A stretch of DNA of 64,000 bases from Pseudomonas sp. SCA2728.1_7 (GTDB lineage Bacteria > Pseudomonadota > Gammaproteobacteria > Pseudomonadales > Pseudomonadaceae): contig NZ_CP073104.1 in the NCBI RefSeq assembly GCF_018138145.1, forward strand, positions 6,718,731-6,782,730. The letters run 5' to 3'. The position numbers and the translations under genes are program-made. The notes beneath the pieces were generated by a model. That model had not been told where the DNA came from. It saw only the letters and a program-made list of their open reading frames with translations, and ran no database searches. This document shows, piece by piece, positions 47,235 through 56,745 of this stretch (position 1 is its first letter; every line of letters starts with the position of its first letter).

Positions 47235-47716
47235 TGCGCATCCTCCCATTGAAAGTGCCCCGAGCGCCCACCCTGTTTGCTCAGCAGGCGGATGTCGCCA
47301 ATCACCATTGCCCGATCCACCGCTTTGCACATGTCGTAAATGGTCAGCGCGGCGACGCTGGCGGCGGTCAACGCTTCGAGTTCGACACCGGTCTGGCCGG
47401 TCAGGCGGCAGGTGCTGGTGATCTGCACGCGATCCGGTTCGCAGGCCTTGAGTTCGACGTGAATCGAACTGAGCAACAGCGCATGGCACAGCGGGATCAG
47501 TTCATGAGTGCGCTTGGCCGCTTGAATTCCGGCGATCCGCGCCACCGCGAAGACATCGCCTTTCGGATGACCGTTGGCCTGAATCATCTGCAGGGTTTGC
47601 GGGCGCATCTGCACCCAGGCTTGCGCGCTGGCTTCGCGGCGGGTCGCGGCTTTATCGCTGACGTCGACCATGTTGGCGCGGCCCTGATCGTCGAGGTGGG
47701 TGAGGGTGTGGCTCAT
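47231..47716 (-). CDS. moaC: Cyclic pyranopterin monophosphate synthase
   Basis: 161 aa. [20 protein letters not shown] and [20 protein letters not shown] are diagnostic of MoaC. Converts the MoaA product to cPMP. Overlaps fdhD by 4 bases, giving one coupled operon fdhD-moaC-moaD-moaE. Confidence 0.95.
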   Translation of the reverse strand: MSHTLTHLDDQGRANMVDVSDKAATRREASAQAWVQMRPQTLQMIQANGHPKGDVFAVARIAGIQAAKRTHELIPLCHALLLSSIHVELKACEPDRVQITSTCRLTGQTGVELEALTAASVAALTIYDMCKAVDRAMVIGDIRLLSKQGGRSGHFQWEDAQ

Positions 47717-48558
47717 GCGGAATACTCCTGGATCGGGCTGTAAATTCGCGGGGCGTTGCGGTGCGGCACATGGATCAGATTGAGTCGATGCTTGAGTGCC
47801 CACCGCACAGTCAAAGCGGTCGGCGCGGACAGGCTGACGAGGGTGCCGAGGCGGGCGCGCACGGCTTTGTGGATCAGTTCGAGGCTGCAACGGCTGGTGA
47901 CCACGACGAAGCCTGCAGCGGCGTCGATGGCATCGAGTTGCATCGCGCCGATCAGCTTGTCGAGGGCGTTGTGGCGGCCGATGTCTTCGCGGCACAGCAG
48001 CGCTTCACCGTCGACGTCGAAGTACAGTGCGGCGTGCAGAGCACCGCTGCTGCGCGCCAGTTGTTGAGCGGCTTCGATACGTTGGCGAATGCCGTCGAAA
48101 TGCTCGGCCGGCGGCAGTGCTGAAGGTTGCAGGATCTGCAGTTGCGGCAGTGCCTGCTCCAGCGCTTCGACGCCACAGATGCCGCAGCCACTGGTGCCGG
48201 TCATTTGCCGACGATGATCTTTCAAGGCCCAGAACGCCCGGCTGGAAATCTGCACCTCGGCCTGACAGGCCTGATCGAAATGCGTGAGGCGGATGTCGTA
48301 GATCTCGTCGACGCTGTCGATGATCGCGTTGCTCAAACTGAAGCCACGAATGAAGTCTTCGAGGTTGCCGGGCGAGACCATCATCACTGCCTGGCTCAGG
48401 CCGTTGTAGCTAATGGCGAGAGCGATTTCCGATGCTAGTGCGGCGTGGGAGATGGCGGTGTCGGGCAGGTATTCGCGAAACGCCACCTGCGCTGGTTGTG
48501 GGGCGGGGGCGTTGGGTTCGCTGGTGGATTCTGTGATGGTTTCGACTTGGCAGAGCAT
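47713..48558 (-). CDS. fdhD: Formate dehydrogenase accessory sulfurtransferase
   Basis: 281 aa. [10 protein letters not shown] carries the essential cysteines, with [17 protein letters not shown] and [14 protein letters not shown] as further FdhD signatures. It passes sulfur from IscS to the Moco of formate-dehydrogenase-type enzymes. First gene of the operon. The ydeP-like gene at 54315 is the only client of that superfamily seen in the window. Confidence 0.95.
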   Translation of the reverse strand: MLCQVETITESTSEPNAPAPQPAQVAFREYLPDTAISHAALASEIALAISYNGLSQAVMMVSPGNLEDFIRGFSLSNAIIDSVDEIYDIRLTHFDQACQAEVQISSRAFWALKDHRRQMTGTSGCGICGVEALEQALPQLQILQPSALPPAEHFDGIRQRIEAAQQLARSSGALHAALYFDVDGEALLCREDIGRHNALDKLIGAMQLDAIDAAAGFVVVTSRCSLELIHKAVRARLGTLVSLSAPTALTVRWALKHRLNLIHVPHRNAPRIYSPIQEYSA

Positions 48559-48679
48559 CTTGAAAGTCCCGAGGCGCTGAAGAGTGTTCAGGCTACGGGG
48601 GCGTTAAAAGTGCGTCCAATCGCTTGTTCTGATGTGGTGATTGCTTTGGTCGATCAACCAGGATTTGTATCGATTGTTC

Positions 48680-48756
48680 GGGCCTCTTCGCGAGCAAGCT
48701 CGCTCCCACAGGGGAATGCATTTCAAGTGTGGGAGCGAGCCTGCTCGCGAAGGCGG
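48680..48756. repeat. REPIN
   Basis: Inverted REP pair (cgcgagcaagctcgctccca and gtgggagcgagcctgctcgc) between fdhD and the upstream LysR gene. Confidence 0.95.
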
Positions 48757-48774
48757 CCTGATATACGACATCAA

Positions 48775-49674
48775 TTACTCGGCAGAAACCTCAACCCCAA
48801 ACAACTTCCGCGCCTCGGCAAAACACTTCTCGGCAATCGCTGAACGCGGTTCGGTCTTGCGCATCACCAGGCCCAGCGGTGCGAGCACACTGGCATCTGG
48901 CAATTGCATGAACGACAGGTGCTCGATGGGTTCTTCCAGGCCACTGTCCAGCGGCATGATCGCGCAGCAGAAGCCTTGGTGAATCGCCTGCAACAGCTGA
49001 TAGGTCGAATCGCTTTCCATGATCGGCTGCGGGCTGAGCCCTCGGCTGCGGAAACTCAAGTCGATGGATTTACGGTAATGCATGCCGGCGGTGATCATCC
49101 CCAACGGTAGCTCGGCGGCGTCTTCCCAGCTCATTTCCGAGCCTTCGAAATGGAAATGCCGGTTGTCGTAGAGCAGGCCGACGCGAGTTTCGCCGATCTC
49201 GAAAAACTCGAAATAGTTCGGGTTGACGTGATCCAGATAGCACACACCCAAGTCCAGTTGGTTATTGCCCAGCCCGGCAATGATCTCGTCAGAACTGAGC
49301 GACGACAGGCTGAACTTCAACTCCGGATACGTCGCCGACAGACCCTGAATGTAATTGACAGGGTTGAAGCTACTGAGCGGCACCAGACCCAAACGCAGAC
49401 TACCGACAAGTTGCCCGCGACACGCCGCCGCTTCGGCGAACAAACCGTCATGCGCGGCCAGCAAGGTGCGCGCCCAGGCCAGCACGCGCTCGCCGGCCTG
49501 AGTGAAACCTTCAAAGCGCTGGCCACGGTTGACCAGCACCAGATCCAGCTCGTCTTCGAGGTTGCGCAGGCGCATCGACAGCGTCGGTTGAGTGATGTGG
49601 CAGCGTGCGGCGGCCTGGCCGAAGTGGCGGGTTTCGTCCAGCGCGATCAGGAACTTGAGTTGTTTGATGTCCAC
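48775..49674 (-). CDS. LysR family transcriptional regulator
   Basis: 299 aa from GTG 49674 behind AGGTG. HTH IALDETRHFGQAAARCHITQ with TLSMRLRNLEDELDLVLVNR; effector domain includes GLVPLSSFNPVNYI. Found between the fdhD operon and the divergent moaB-moeA pair, so it may control molybdoenzyme or Moco genes. Confidence 0.87.
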   Translation of the reverse strand: MDIKQLKFLIALDETRHFGQAAARCHITQPTLSMRLRNLEDELDLVLVNRGQRFEGFTQAGERVLAWARTLLAAHDGLFAEAAACRGQLVGSLRLGLVPLSSFNPVNYIQGLSATYPELKFSLSSLSSDEIIAGLGNNQLDLGVCYLDHVNPNYFEFFEIGETRVGLLYDNRHFHFEGSEMSWEDAAELPLGMITAGMHYRKSIDLSFRSRGLSPQPIMESDSTYQLLQAIHQGFCCAIMPLDSGLEEPIEHLSFMQLPDASVLAPLGLVMRKTEPRSAIAEKCFAEARKLFGVEVSAE

Positions 49675-49908
49675 GATGGCACCTGCTCGATGGGGATTTT
49701 TTGATTGAGTATTGACGCAGATGCGCGAGACGCACGAAAAGCGCAGGGTGCGACGATCTCATCTGGACGGATATTCGTCCAATCGGAACTGTTTAAGGGC
49801 CAATCGATCAGCTCTATCAGGCCCGGTTCTGCTGGCGTCTGGCGAGGTGAAAAGCACCGATAGAGCGGGTCGATAATGCGGTTGGCGAGAGTGATTAGAC
49901 AGTACTCA

Positions 49909-49921
49909 TAAGTGGCACTTA
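49909..49921. promoter_or_regulatory. Perfect palindrome upstream of moaB
   Basis: TAAGTGGCACTTA, 6-base arms around one G, 42 bases before the moaB start in the divergent spacer with the LysR gene. Possible operator or -10-proximal site. Confidence 0.4.
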
Positions 49922-49963
49922 GGCTGCTCGGCAATGTTGATTGACTGCTGCCGGAGAACTGCC

Positions 49964-50503
49964 ATGAGCGCCAAAGCCGATGCCCTGTTTGTCCCCCTGA
50001 ATATTGCTGTGCTGACGGTCAGCGATACGCGCGATTACGCCAGCGATACGTCCGGCCAGTTGCTGGTCAGTCGTTTGCTGGAGGCCGGGCACACCTTGAG
50101 CGAGCGCAACTTGCTCAAGGACGATCTGTACAAGATCCGTGCACAGGTGGCGAACTGGATTGCCGACGAAACCATTCAAGTGGTGCTGATCACCGGCGGC
50201 ACCGGGTTTACCGGTCGCGACAGCACGCCGGAAGCGGTGGCCTGCTTGTTTGATAAGCAGATTGACGGCTTCGGCGAACTGTTCCGGGCGATTTCGATTC
50301 TGGATATCGGTACATCCACCGTGCAAAGCCGCGCGCTGGCCGGACTGTCGAACGGCACGCTGGTGTGCTGCCTGCCAGGTTCGACCGGTGCGTGCCGCAC
50401 GGCGTGGGAAGGCATTCTTGCCGAACAACTGGATAACCGTCATCGCCCGTGCAACTTCGTCCCGCACCTGAAAGCCGTGCAAGCCTGCGGGTCACGCGGA
50501 TGA
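49964..50503 (+). CDS. moaB: Molybdenum cofactor biosynthesis protein B
   Basis: 179 aa, MogA/MoaB family. [38 protein letters not shown] and [20 protein letters not shown] are typical. Adenylates molybdopterin before metal insertion. ATG 49964 chosen; its stop overlaps moeA by 4 bases. Confidence 0.94.
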   Translation: MSAKADALFVPLNIAVLTVSDTRDYASDTSGQLLVSRLLEAGHTLSERNLLKDDLYKIRAQVANWIADETIQVVLITGGTGFTGRDSTPEAVACLFDKQIDGFGELFRAISILDIGTSTVQSRALAGLSNGTLVCCLPGSTGACRTAWEGILAEQLDNRHRPCNFVPHLKAVQACGSRG

Positions 50504-51705
50504 GCAAAGCACCGCTGATGCCGGTCGAAGACGCTCTCGACCAATTGCTCGGCATGGCCAATGAGCAACGTCTGGCTAACAGCGAACTGCTGGCGCTCGA
50601 CGATGCGCGTGGGCGGGTGCTGGCCAGTGATCTGGTGGCGACACTCGACTTGCCGCCGTGGCCGAACAGCGCCATGGATGGCTACGCGCTCAACCTCGCC
50701 GATCTGCACCGACAGCCGCTGCAGGTCTCGCAAAAGGTTTACGCCGGGCTGGCGCCGGACACGTTGCTGCCCGGCACCTGCGCACGGATCTTTACCGGCG
50801 CACCACTGCCGCCCGGCGCCACTTGCGTCGAGATGCAGGAGAACGTCGAAGTGCTGGGGGACGGCCGCGTGCGCTTCTTGCAGCCGCTGAAGGCGGGGCA
50901 GAACATCCGCGCGCAAGGTCAGGAAAATCGCGTCGGCGACATCCTGCTGCGCGCCGGCAAACGCCTTGGACCGTTCGAGCTGGCGGTCGCCGCCGGGCAA
51001 GGGCTGGCGCAACTGCACGTGGTGCGTCGCCCGCGTGTGGCGCTGCTGTCGACCGGTGACGAACTGGTCGAGCCCGGCCAGCCACTGCGTCCCGGCAGTA
51101 TCTACAACAGCAACCGCGTATTGCTCGGCCACTGGTTGCTTGAGCTGGGCTGCGAAGTGATCGACGCCGGGATCCTTCCGGATCGCCCGGCGCAGACTCG
51201 GCTTAAGCTTGAGCAGCTGCAAGTGAGCGCTGATCTGATTCTGACCACGGGTGGCGTGTCTGCCGGTGATGCTGATTGCCTGGGGCAGGTGCTGCGCGAC
51301 AATGGCAAACCGCTGTTGTGGAAACTGGCGATCAAGCCTGGCAAACCGCTGACGGTCGGGCATTTCGGCACGGTGCCGGTGATTGGTTTGCCGGGTAATC
51401 CGACGTCGGCGCTGGTAACGTTTGGCTTATTGGCGCGGCCGTATCTGTTGCGCATTCAAGGCGTGGAAGAAGTCATGCCGCTGAGTTTTACGGTTAACGC
51501 GGGCTTCGATTGGCACAAGGCTGGCAGCCGCCGTGAATACCTGCGGGTGAGGCTGGAAGCGGGGCGTGCAGTGCTTTATCCGAATCAAAGCTCCGGCGTC
51601 CTGCTCGGTGCAACCTGGGCCGATGGCCTTGTGGAAATCCCGGAGAACAGCACCCACAACCTCGGCGACCCGCTGCGCTTCATCCCCTTCAACGAACTCT
51701 TCTGA
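50500..51705 (+). CDS. moeA: Molybdopterin molybdenumtransferase
   Basis: 401 aa. PPWPNSAMDGYAL, RIFTGAPLPPGATCVEMQEN, RVALLSTGDELVEPG, TTGGVSAGDADC and IGLPGNPTSALVTF are MoeA landmarks. Inserts molybdenum into adenylated molybdopterin. Coupled to moaB. Confidence 0.95.
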   Translation: MSKAPLMPVEDALDQLLGMANEQRLANSELLALDDARGRVLASDLVATLDLPPWPNSAMDGYALNLADLHRQPLQVSQKVYAGLAPDTLLPGTCARIFTGAPLPPGATCVEMQENVEVLGDGRVRFLQPLKAGQNIRAQGQENRVGDILLRAGKRLGPFELAVAAGQGLAQLHVVRRPRVALLSTGDELVEPGQPLRPGSIYNSNRVLLGHWLLELGCEVIDAGILPDRPAQTRLKLEQLQVSADLILTTGGVSAGDADCLGQVLRDNGKPLLWKLAIKPGKPLTVGHFGTVPVIGLPGNPTSALVTFGLLARPYLLRIQGVEEVMPLSFTVNAGFDWHKAGSRREYLRVRLEAGRAVLYPNQSSGVLLGATWADGLVEIPENSTHNLGDPLRFIPFNELF

Positions 51706-51722
51706 CCTCAACACAAATTCAA

Positions 51723-52003
51723 CCTGTGGGAGCGAGCTTTATGGCGCTCATCAATATCCGGGTGTGAATGCAAAACCTGTAGGAGTGAGCCTGCTCGCGA
51801 TGACGGAGGGTCAATCGACGAAGATGTTGACTGGGCCGGCGCCATCGCGAGCAGGCTCGCTCCCACAATGGATTTGGTGGTCATCAATATCTGCGGTGTA
51901 CGCGAACCCTGTGGGAGCGAGCCTGCTCGCGAATGCGGAGTGTCAGTCAACATCGATGTTGGCTGATACGGCCTCTTCGCGAGCAGGCTCCCTCCCACAG
52001 GGT
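51723..52003. repeat. Two tandem REPINs and a truncated REP
   Basis: A short gtgggagcgag arm at 51724, a hybrid REPIN 51778-51867 (taggagtgag left, cgctccca right), and a REPIN 51908-52000. The two full pairs are about 130 bases apart and share spacer words (catcaatatc, caatcgac/gtcaacatc), suggesting duplication. They fill the gap after moeA. Confidence 0.93.
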
Positions 52004-52028
52004 TTTGGGGTATCTGGAGAGCTAAGGA

Positions 52029-52925
52029 TCAGCTCAGCACATAGTCCACAGGCTTCAGCGCCGGCGGTACTTCTGCACCCAGTTCGCTGAGGATGTCACG
52101 TTCGATGGTGCGCACCAGTGCATCGGTGGGCAGGTCGTTTTCGTCGCGGCCGAAGGGGTCTTCCAGTTCATCGGCAATCGCATCCAGGCCAAAGAACGTG
52201 TAGCTGACAATCGCCGTGAACAACGGTGTCAGCCAGCCCAGCGGTTCAGCCATGGCAAACGGCAGCAGGATGCAGAAGAGATAAATCGTCCGGTGCAACA
52301 ACAGCGTGTAAGGAAACGGCAGTGGCGTGGTTTTGATTCGCTCACACACCGCTTGCGCCTGGGTCAGGCTGGTCAAATGGTTGGCCAGCAGCATGTAGCG
52401 CCACTCAGTCAGCTCACCGTTTTGATGCAGATCGGAACACTGCTGACCGACTGTTTGCAGAATGCGCCCACTGTAATCTGGCGTCTGTGGATCGGGTTTC
52501 GGCATGATCCATTGGCTGCTCGCATCGGCCTCGCTTTCCTTGCGTAACCGCGCGTTCAACGCATGGGCGAAGCCGCACAGATTGAGCAGCAACGGCTTGC
52601 GCTCAGCCGATTCACGAATCACATGGGTTTCACGGATCACCGAGCGAATGTGCACGATCACTTCGCCCCAGGCCTTGCGCGCCTCGTACCAGCGGTCATA
52701 GCAGGCGTTGTTGCGAAAATTCATGAAGATCGACAGCGACAAACCGAGCAAGGTAAACGGCGTTGCGTTGACCTTGGTGAAGTTGCTCGGATGGAGGATT
52801 TCCACCAGCACGATAGCCGAAGCGAGCAGGGTGACCATCAACGTGCGCAGGGCGATGCGCTTGGCGATCGAACCCTTGAGGGTGAAGAGAATGGCGAACT
52901 GGTTGACCTTGGGTCTGATGATCAT
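52029..52925 (-). CDS. Bestrophin-like membrane protein
   Basis: 298 aa, bestrophin/UPF0187 (YneE) family. Hydrophobic segments TLMVTLLASAIVLVEIL and FTLLGLSLSIFMNFRNNACY DRWYEAR carry the family's conserved R-N-x2-Y-D-R-W pattern; LPFAMAEPLGWLTPLFTAIV is the later pair. Forms an anion or cation channel in the inner membrane. It follows moaA by 36 bases on the same strand and may be cotranscribed. Confidence 0.88.
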   Translation of the reverse strand: MIIRPKVNQFAILFTLKGSIAKRIALRTLMVTLLASAIVLVEILHPSNFTKVNATPFTLLGLSLSIFMNFRNNACYDRWYEARKAWGEVIVHIRSVIRETHVIRESAERKPLLLNLCGFAHALNARLRKESEADASSQWIMPKPDPQTPDYSGRILQTVGQQCSDLHQNGELTEWRYMLLANHLTSLTQAQAVCERIKTTPLPFPYTLLLHRTIYLFCILLPFAMAEPLGWLTPLFTAIVSYTFFGLDAIADELEDPFGRDENDLPTDALVRTIERDILSELGAEVPPALKPVDYVLS

Positions 52926-52961
52926 GCTGTGCGGTTCCGATAACCGATGAAACTGGCGGGA

Positions 52962-53960
52962 TCAGCCGCCGGTCATGTTCATGAAGCGCACGACCTGAAC
53001 ATCATCGTTCACTTCGAAATTATGTCGATACGGCTTGAGTTTCATCGCCTCGACGATAGCTTTCTCCAGCCGCTGCGGTTGCCCCGGGTGGGCGCGCAGC
53101 ACCGCTTTCAGATCCACCGAATGCTCGTTACCCAGACACAGTAGCAGGCGCCCTTCGACGGTGAGGCGAACGCGGTTGCAGGTGCCGCAAAAGTTGTGGC
53201 TGTGTGGTGAGATAAAGCCCAAACGAATCTCCGGCGCTTCCGCCAGCCGCCAGTAGCGCGAAGGGCCTTGGGTCGACTCCGCCGAGTCGATCAGGGTATA
53301 GCGCTCGGCAATCTTTTCCCGCACCTGCGCGCTGGAGAAAAATGACTCGGCACGGCTGTGTTCGCTGATGATCCCCAGCGGCATCTCTTCGATGAAAGAG
53401 ACGTCGAGCTGGCGGTCGATCGCAAAGCGGACCAGATCGTTGATCTCCTGATCGTTGCGGCCCTGCATCACCACGACATTGAGTTTAGTGCGGGTAAAAC
53501 CGGCCTTGCGCGCAGCATCGATGCCTTTGATCACCTGCACCAGATCGCCGGTGCGGGTCATTTGTTTGAAGCGCTGCGGATCGAGGCTGTCGAGGCTGAT
53601 ATTCAGGCGTTTGACCCCGGCGTCGAACAGCGGCGCCGCGAGTTTGCCCAGTTGTGAACCGTTGGTGGTCATGCACAACTCGCGCAGGCCGGGCAGGGCG
53701 GCGATCTGCTCACACAACTTGACCACGCCCGGACGGATCAGCGGCTCGCCACCCGTAAGGCGAATCTTGCGCGTGCCGAGCGCCACAAAGCTCTGCGCCA
53801 GTTGATAGATCTCTTCCAGCGTGAGGATTTTTTGCCGTGGCAGAAACTGCATGTCTTCTGCCATGCAATAGACGCAGCGGAAGTCGCAGCGGTCGGTCAC
53901 CGACATGCGCAGATAGTCGACGCGGCGGTTGTAACCATCGATCAAGACACGCTCTGACAT
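52962..53960 (-). CDS. moaA: GTP 3',8-cyclase
   Basis: 332 aa radical-SAM enzyme. First cluster C25-x3-C29-x2-C32 in [11 protein letters not shown], second cluster [19 protein letters not shown]-terminal Gly-Gly (NMTGG). First step of Moco synthesis from GTP. ATG 53960 behind GAGG. Separate from the moaCDE and moaB-moeA units but within 8 kb of both. Confidence 0.95.
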   Translation of the reverse strand: MSERVLIDGYNRRVDYLRMSVTDRCDFRCVYCMAEDMQFLPRQKILTLEEIYQLAQSFVALGTRKIRLTGGEPLIRPGVVKLCEQIAALPGLRELCMTTNGSQLGKLAAPLFDAGVKRLNISLDSLDPQRFKQMTRTGDLVQVIKGIDAARKAGFTRTKLNVVVMQGRNDQEINDLVRFAIDRQLDVSFIEEMPLGIISEHSRAESFFSSAQVREKIAERYTLIDSAESTQGPSRYWRLAEAPEIRLGFISPHSHNFCGTCNRVRLTVEGRLLLCLGNEHSVDLKAVLRAHPGQPQRLEKAIVEAMKLKPYRHNFEVNDDVQVVRFMNMTGG

Positions 53961-54019
53961 GACAGCCTCGCAGGAGTGAAAACCACTGTGGAAGGGGTTT
54001 GGTCAGCGCAGGTTATGGG

Positions 54020-54100
54020 CAACTTTCAGTGCCGTCCAATCACTGTTAATGAACAGCTGATTGATGCCGTCGATGATGAAGTTTTTTTCGCTGAAAGTTG
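54020..54100. promoter_or_regulatory. Nested inverted repeats in the moaA / ydeP divergent region
   Basis: Outer perfect arms CAACTTTCAG (54020-54029) and CTGAAAGTTG (54091-54100). Between them CAATCACTGTT / AACAG-C-TGATTG (54037-54063) forms an 11-base-pair hairpin with one bulged C. They occupy the 354-base spacer between moaA and the ydeP-like gene; the rest of it (54101-54314) is AT-rich near 54110-54190 and shows no ORF. Likely regulatory, for Moco, iron or redox control, but no site is identified. Confidence 0.5.
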
Positions 54101-54314
54101 TTTCTTTAGTTTCGCAAAGTCCCGTAAATAAAGGGTTTTTGGCCGTGATAGATGCTTTCGATAAGTCGGTCATTAATAGCGATTAGACAATGTTTTGTAA
54201 CGGTTCATATCCTTGCCCCGGCAAACCCAACGACCACTTTGCAACCTTGCAAGTCGGCCGTCGCTGTTTAACCGAATCAGGTTCATGCCTGTGTGCATCG
54301 TCATGGAGAGTCCC

Positions 54315-56639
54315 ATGTCACAAGTCGACCGTTACAAACCCTACAAAGGCGCCGCTGCCGGTTGGGGCGCTGTCATCAGCCTGACCAAGAGCTGGCTGGG
54401 CAGTGAAAACGCCTTGAAAAACATCCGTGCCATGCTCAAGACCAACCAGAACGGCGGCTTCGACTGCCCGGGTTGCGCCTGGGGCGAGGCGCCGGGCGCG
54501 AGCATGTTGAAGTTCTGCGAAAACGGCGCGAAAGCGGTGAACTGGGAAGCGACCGGGCGTTTGGTCGACCCGGCGTTCTTCAACAAGTACACGGTGTCGA
54601 GCCTGGCCGAGCAGAGCGACTACTGGCTGGAATATCAGGGTCGTCTGACCCACCCGATGCGCTACGACGCGCGGGTCGACCGCTATGTGGAAATCAGTTG
54701 GGAAGATGCGTTCGCGCTGATCGCTGATCACCTGAAAAACCTCAAATCGCCGCATGAAGCCGAGTTCTACACCTCGGGCCGCGCGAGCAACGAAGCCGCG
54801 TTTCTCTATCAATTGTTCGTTCGTGCATTCGGCACCAACAATTTCCCCGACTGCTCGAACATGTGCCACGAAGCCAGTGCGGTGAGCATGATCGAGACCC
54901 TCGGCGTCGGTAAAGGCACCGTGGTCTACGAGGACCTGCATCACGCCGACGCGATTTTTGTGATCGGCCAGAACCCCGGCACCAACCACCCGCGCATGCT
55001 CGAACCGCTGCGTGAAGCGGTGAAGCGTGGCGCCCAAGTGGTCTGCATCAATCCGCTGAAAGAGCGTGGCCTGGAGCGTTTTCAGAACCCGCAGAACCCG
55101 ATCGAAATGCTCAGCAACGGCTGGGAAGCGACCAATACCGCGTACTTCCGTCCGGCCCTTGGCGGCGACATGGCGATGATTCGCGGCATGGTCAAATTCC
55201 TTCTGCAGTGGGAGCGTGAGGCGCAGGCGACTGGCGGCGAGCCGGTGTTCGATCACGCGTTCATCGCCGAGCACACTACGGGGCTGGACAGCTATCTGGC
55301 TGAAGTCGAGGCAACCAGCTGGGAGCACATTCTCGAGCAGTCCGGCGTGCCGTTGCATGACATCGAACTGGCCGCGCGCATGTATGGCCGCGCCAAGAGC
55401 GTGATCATGTGCTGGGCCATGGGCCTGACCCAACACGTGCATTCGGTGGCGACCTTGCAGGAAGTCATCAACCTGCAACTGCTGCGCGGCAACGTCGGCC
55501 GTCCGGGCGCCGGGCTATCCCCGGTTCGTGGTCACAGCAACGTGCAGGGCGACCGCACCATGGGCATCAACGAGCTGGCGCCGAAAGACTTGATGGACGC
55601 GCTGGAAAAGCGCTTCAACTTCGACGTGCCGCGCATGCACGGGCACAACACGGTGATGGCGATCGGCGCCATGGAACGTGGCGAAGCCAAGGTGTTCATC
55701 GGTCTGGGCGGCAACTTTGCCCAAGCCACGCCAGACACCCCGCGCACCCACGCCGCCATGCGCAAACTCGACCTGACGGTGCACATTGCGACCAAGCTCA
55801 ACCGCAGCCACTTGGTCACCGGTCGCGACGCGCTGATCCTGCCTTGCCTCGGGCGTACCGACATCGATATCCAGGCCGAAGGCCCACAAGGCGTGACCGT
55901 CGAAGACACGTTCAGCATGGTGCATTTGTCGTTCGGTCAGTTGAAGCCGAAGTCGGCGCAGTTGAAATCCGAGCCGGCGATCATTGCCGGGATCGCCGCT
56001 GCGACATTGGGCAAGCACCCGATCGATTGGGAGTGGGTGGTGGGCGACTATGGACGCATCCGCAACCTGATTGCCGATGTGATTCCGGGCTTCGAGAACT
56101 TCAATGAGAAACTCTTGATTCCGGGTGGCTTCCATCTCGGCAACGACGCCTCGGATCGGGTCTGGAACACTGCCAGCGGCAAGGCCCAGTTCACGCCGTG
56201 CGTGCTACCGGAGCACTTGATCAGCGAAGGCGTGCGCAACTTGCCGGTCAAGCCACATCTGATTCTGCAAACCATGCGTTCCCACGATCAGTACAACACC
56301 ACGCTGTATGGCCTTGATGACCGTTATCGCGGTGTTTACGGCATGCGTGATGTGATCTTCGCCAACGAACAGGACATCCAGCGCCTGGGCTTTGAACCGG
56401 GGCAGAAGGTCGATCTGGTGGCGCTGTGGGATGACGAGCGCGAGCGTCGGGTCAGCGGTTTTACCCTGATCGCCTACGACATTCCCGCAGGGCAAGCAGC
56501 GGCTTACTACCCGGAGACCAATCCGCTGGTGCCGCTGGAGAGCTACGGCGACCGGACCTACACGCCGACGTCCAAATTCGTGGCGATCCGCCTCGAAGCT
56601 GCGAAGGTCAGCAACCTTATTCCGTCGTCGGTGGCGTAA
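54315..56639 (+). CDS. FdhF/YdeP-family molybdopterin oxidoreductase
   Basis: 774 aa. An N-terminal Cys pair (DCPGCAWGE, C51 and C54, with C68) could hold an Fe-S cluster but is shorter than the classical formate dehydrogenase ligand set. The C184-H185 pair in NMCHEAS stands where formate dehydrogenases have Cys/Sec-His at molybdenum. Further family segments: YTSGRASNEAAFLYQLFVR, IGQNPGTNHPRMLE, GNVGRPGAGLSPVRGHSNVQ GD, and the C-terminal dinucleotide domain. E. coli YdeP is linked to acid resistance; the reaction is unknown. No signal peptide, so cytoplasmic. Start ATG 54315; the open frame upstream is non-coding. Confidence 0.85.
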   Translation: MSQVDRYKPYKGAAAGWGAVISLTKSWLGSENALKNIRAMLKTNQNGGFDCPGCAWGEAPGASMLKFCENGAKAVNWEATGRLVDPAFFNKYTVSSLAEQSDYWLEYQGRLTHPMRYDARVDRYVEISWEDAFALIADHLKNLKSPHEAEFYTSGRASNEAAFLYQLFVRAFGTNNFPDCSNMCHEASAVSMIETLGVGKGTVVYEDLHHADAIFVIGQNPGTNHPRMLEPLREAVKRGAQVVCINPLKERGLERFQNPQNPIEMLSNGWEATNTAYFRPALGGDMAMIRGMVKFLLQWEREAQATGGEPVFDHAFIAEHTTGLDSYLAEVEATSWEHILEQSGVPLHDIELAARMYGRAKSVIMCWAMGLTQHVHSVATLQEVINLQLLRGNVGRPGAGLSPVRGHSNVQGDRTMGINELAPKDLMDALEKRFNFDVPRMHGHNTVMAIGAMERGEAKVFIGLGGNFAQATPDTPRTHAAMRKLDLTVHIATKLNRSHLVTGRDALILPCLGRTDIDIQAEGPQGVTVEDTFSMVHLSFGQLKPKSAQLKSEPAIIAGIAAATLGKHPIDWEWVVGDYGRIRNLIADVIPGFENFNEKLLIPGGFHLGNDASDRVWNTASGKAQFTPCVLPEHLISEGVRNLPVKPHLILQTMRSHDQYNTTLYGLDDRYRGVYGMRDVIFANEQDIQRLGFEPGQKVDLVALWDDERERRVSGFTLIAYDIPAGQAAAYYPETNPLVPLESYGDRTYTPTSKFVAIRLEAAKVSNLIPSSVA

Positions 56640-56745
56640 TCCGCAACCTATAAAAACCATAGCAATTTGACTGGCTGCAGGCGTTCGCGCCTGGCGGTGG
56701 CCCGGGTTCGTGCTGCCGCTTTTCAGCCTGGATGAGGACATCATC

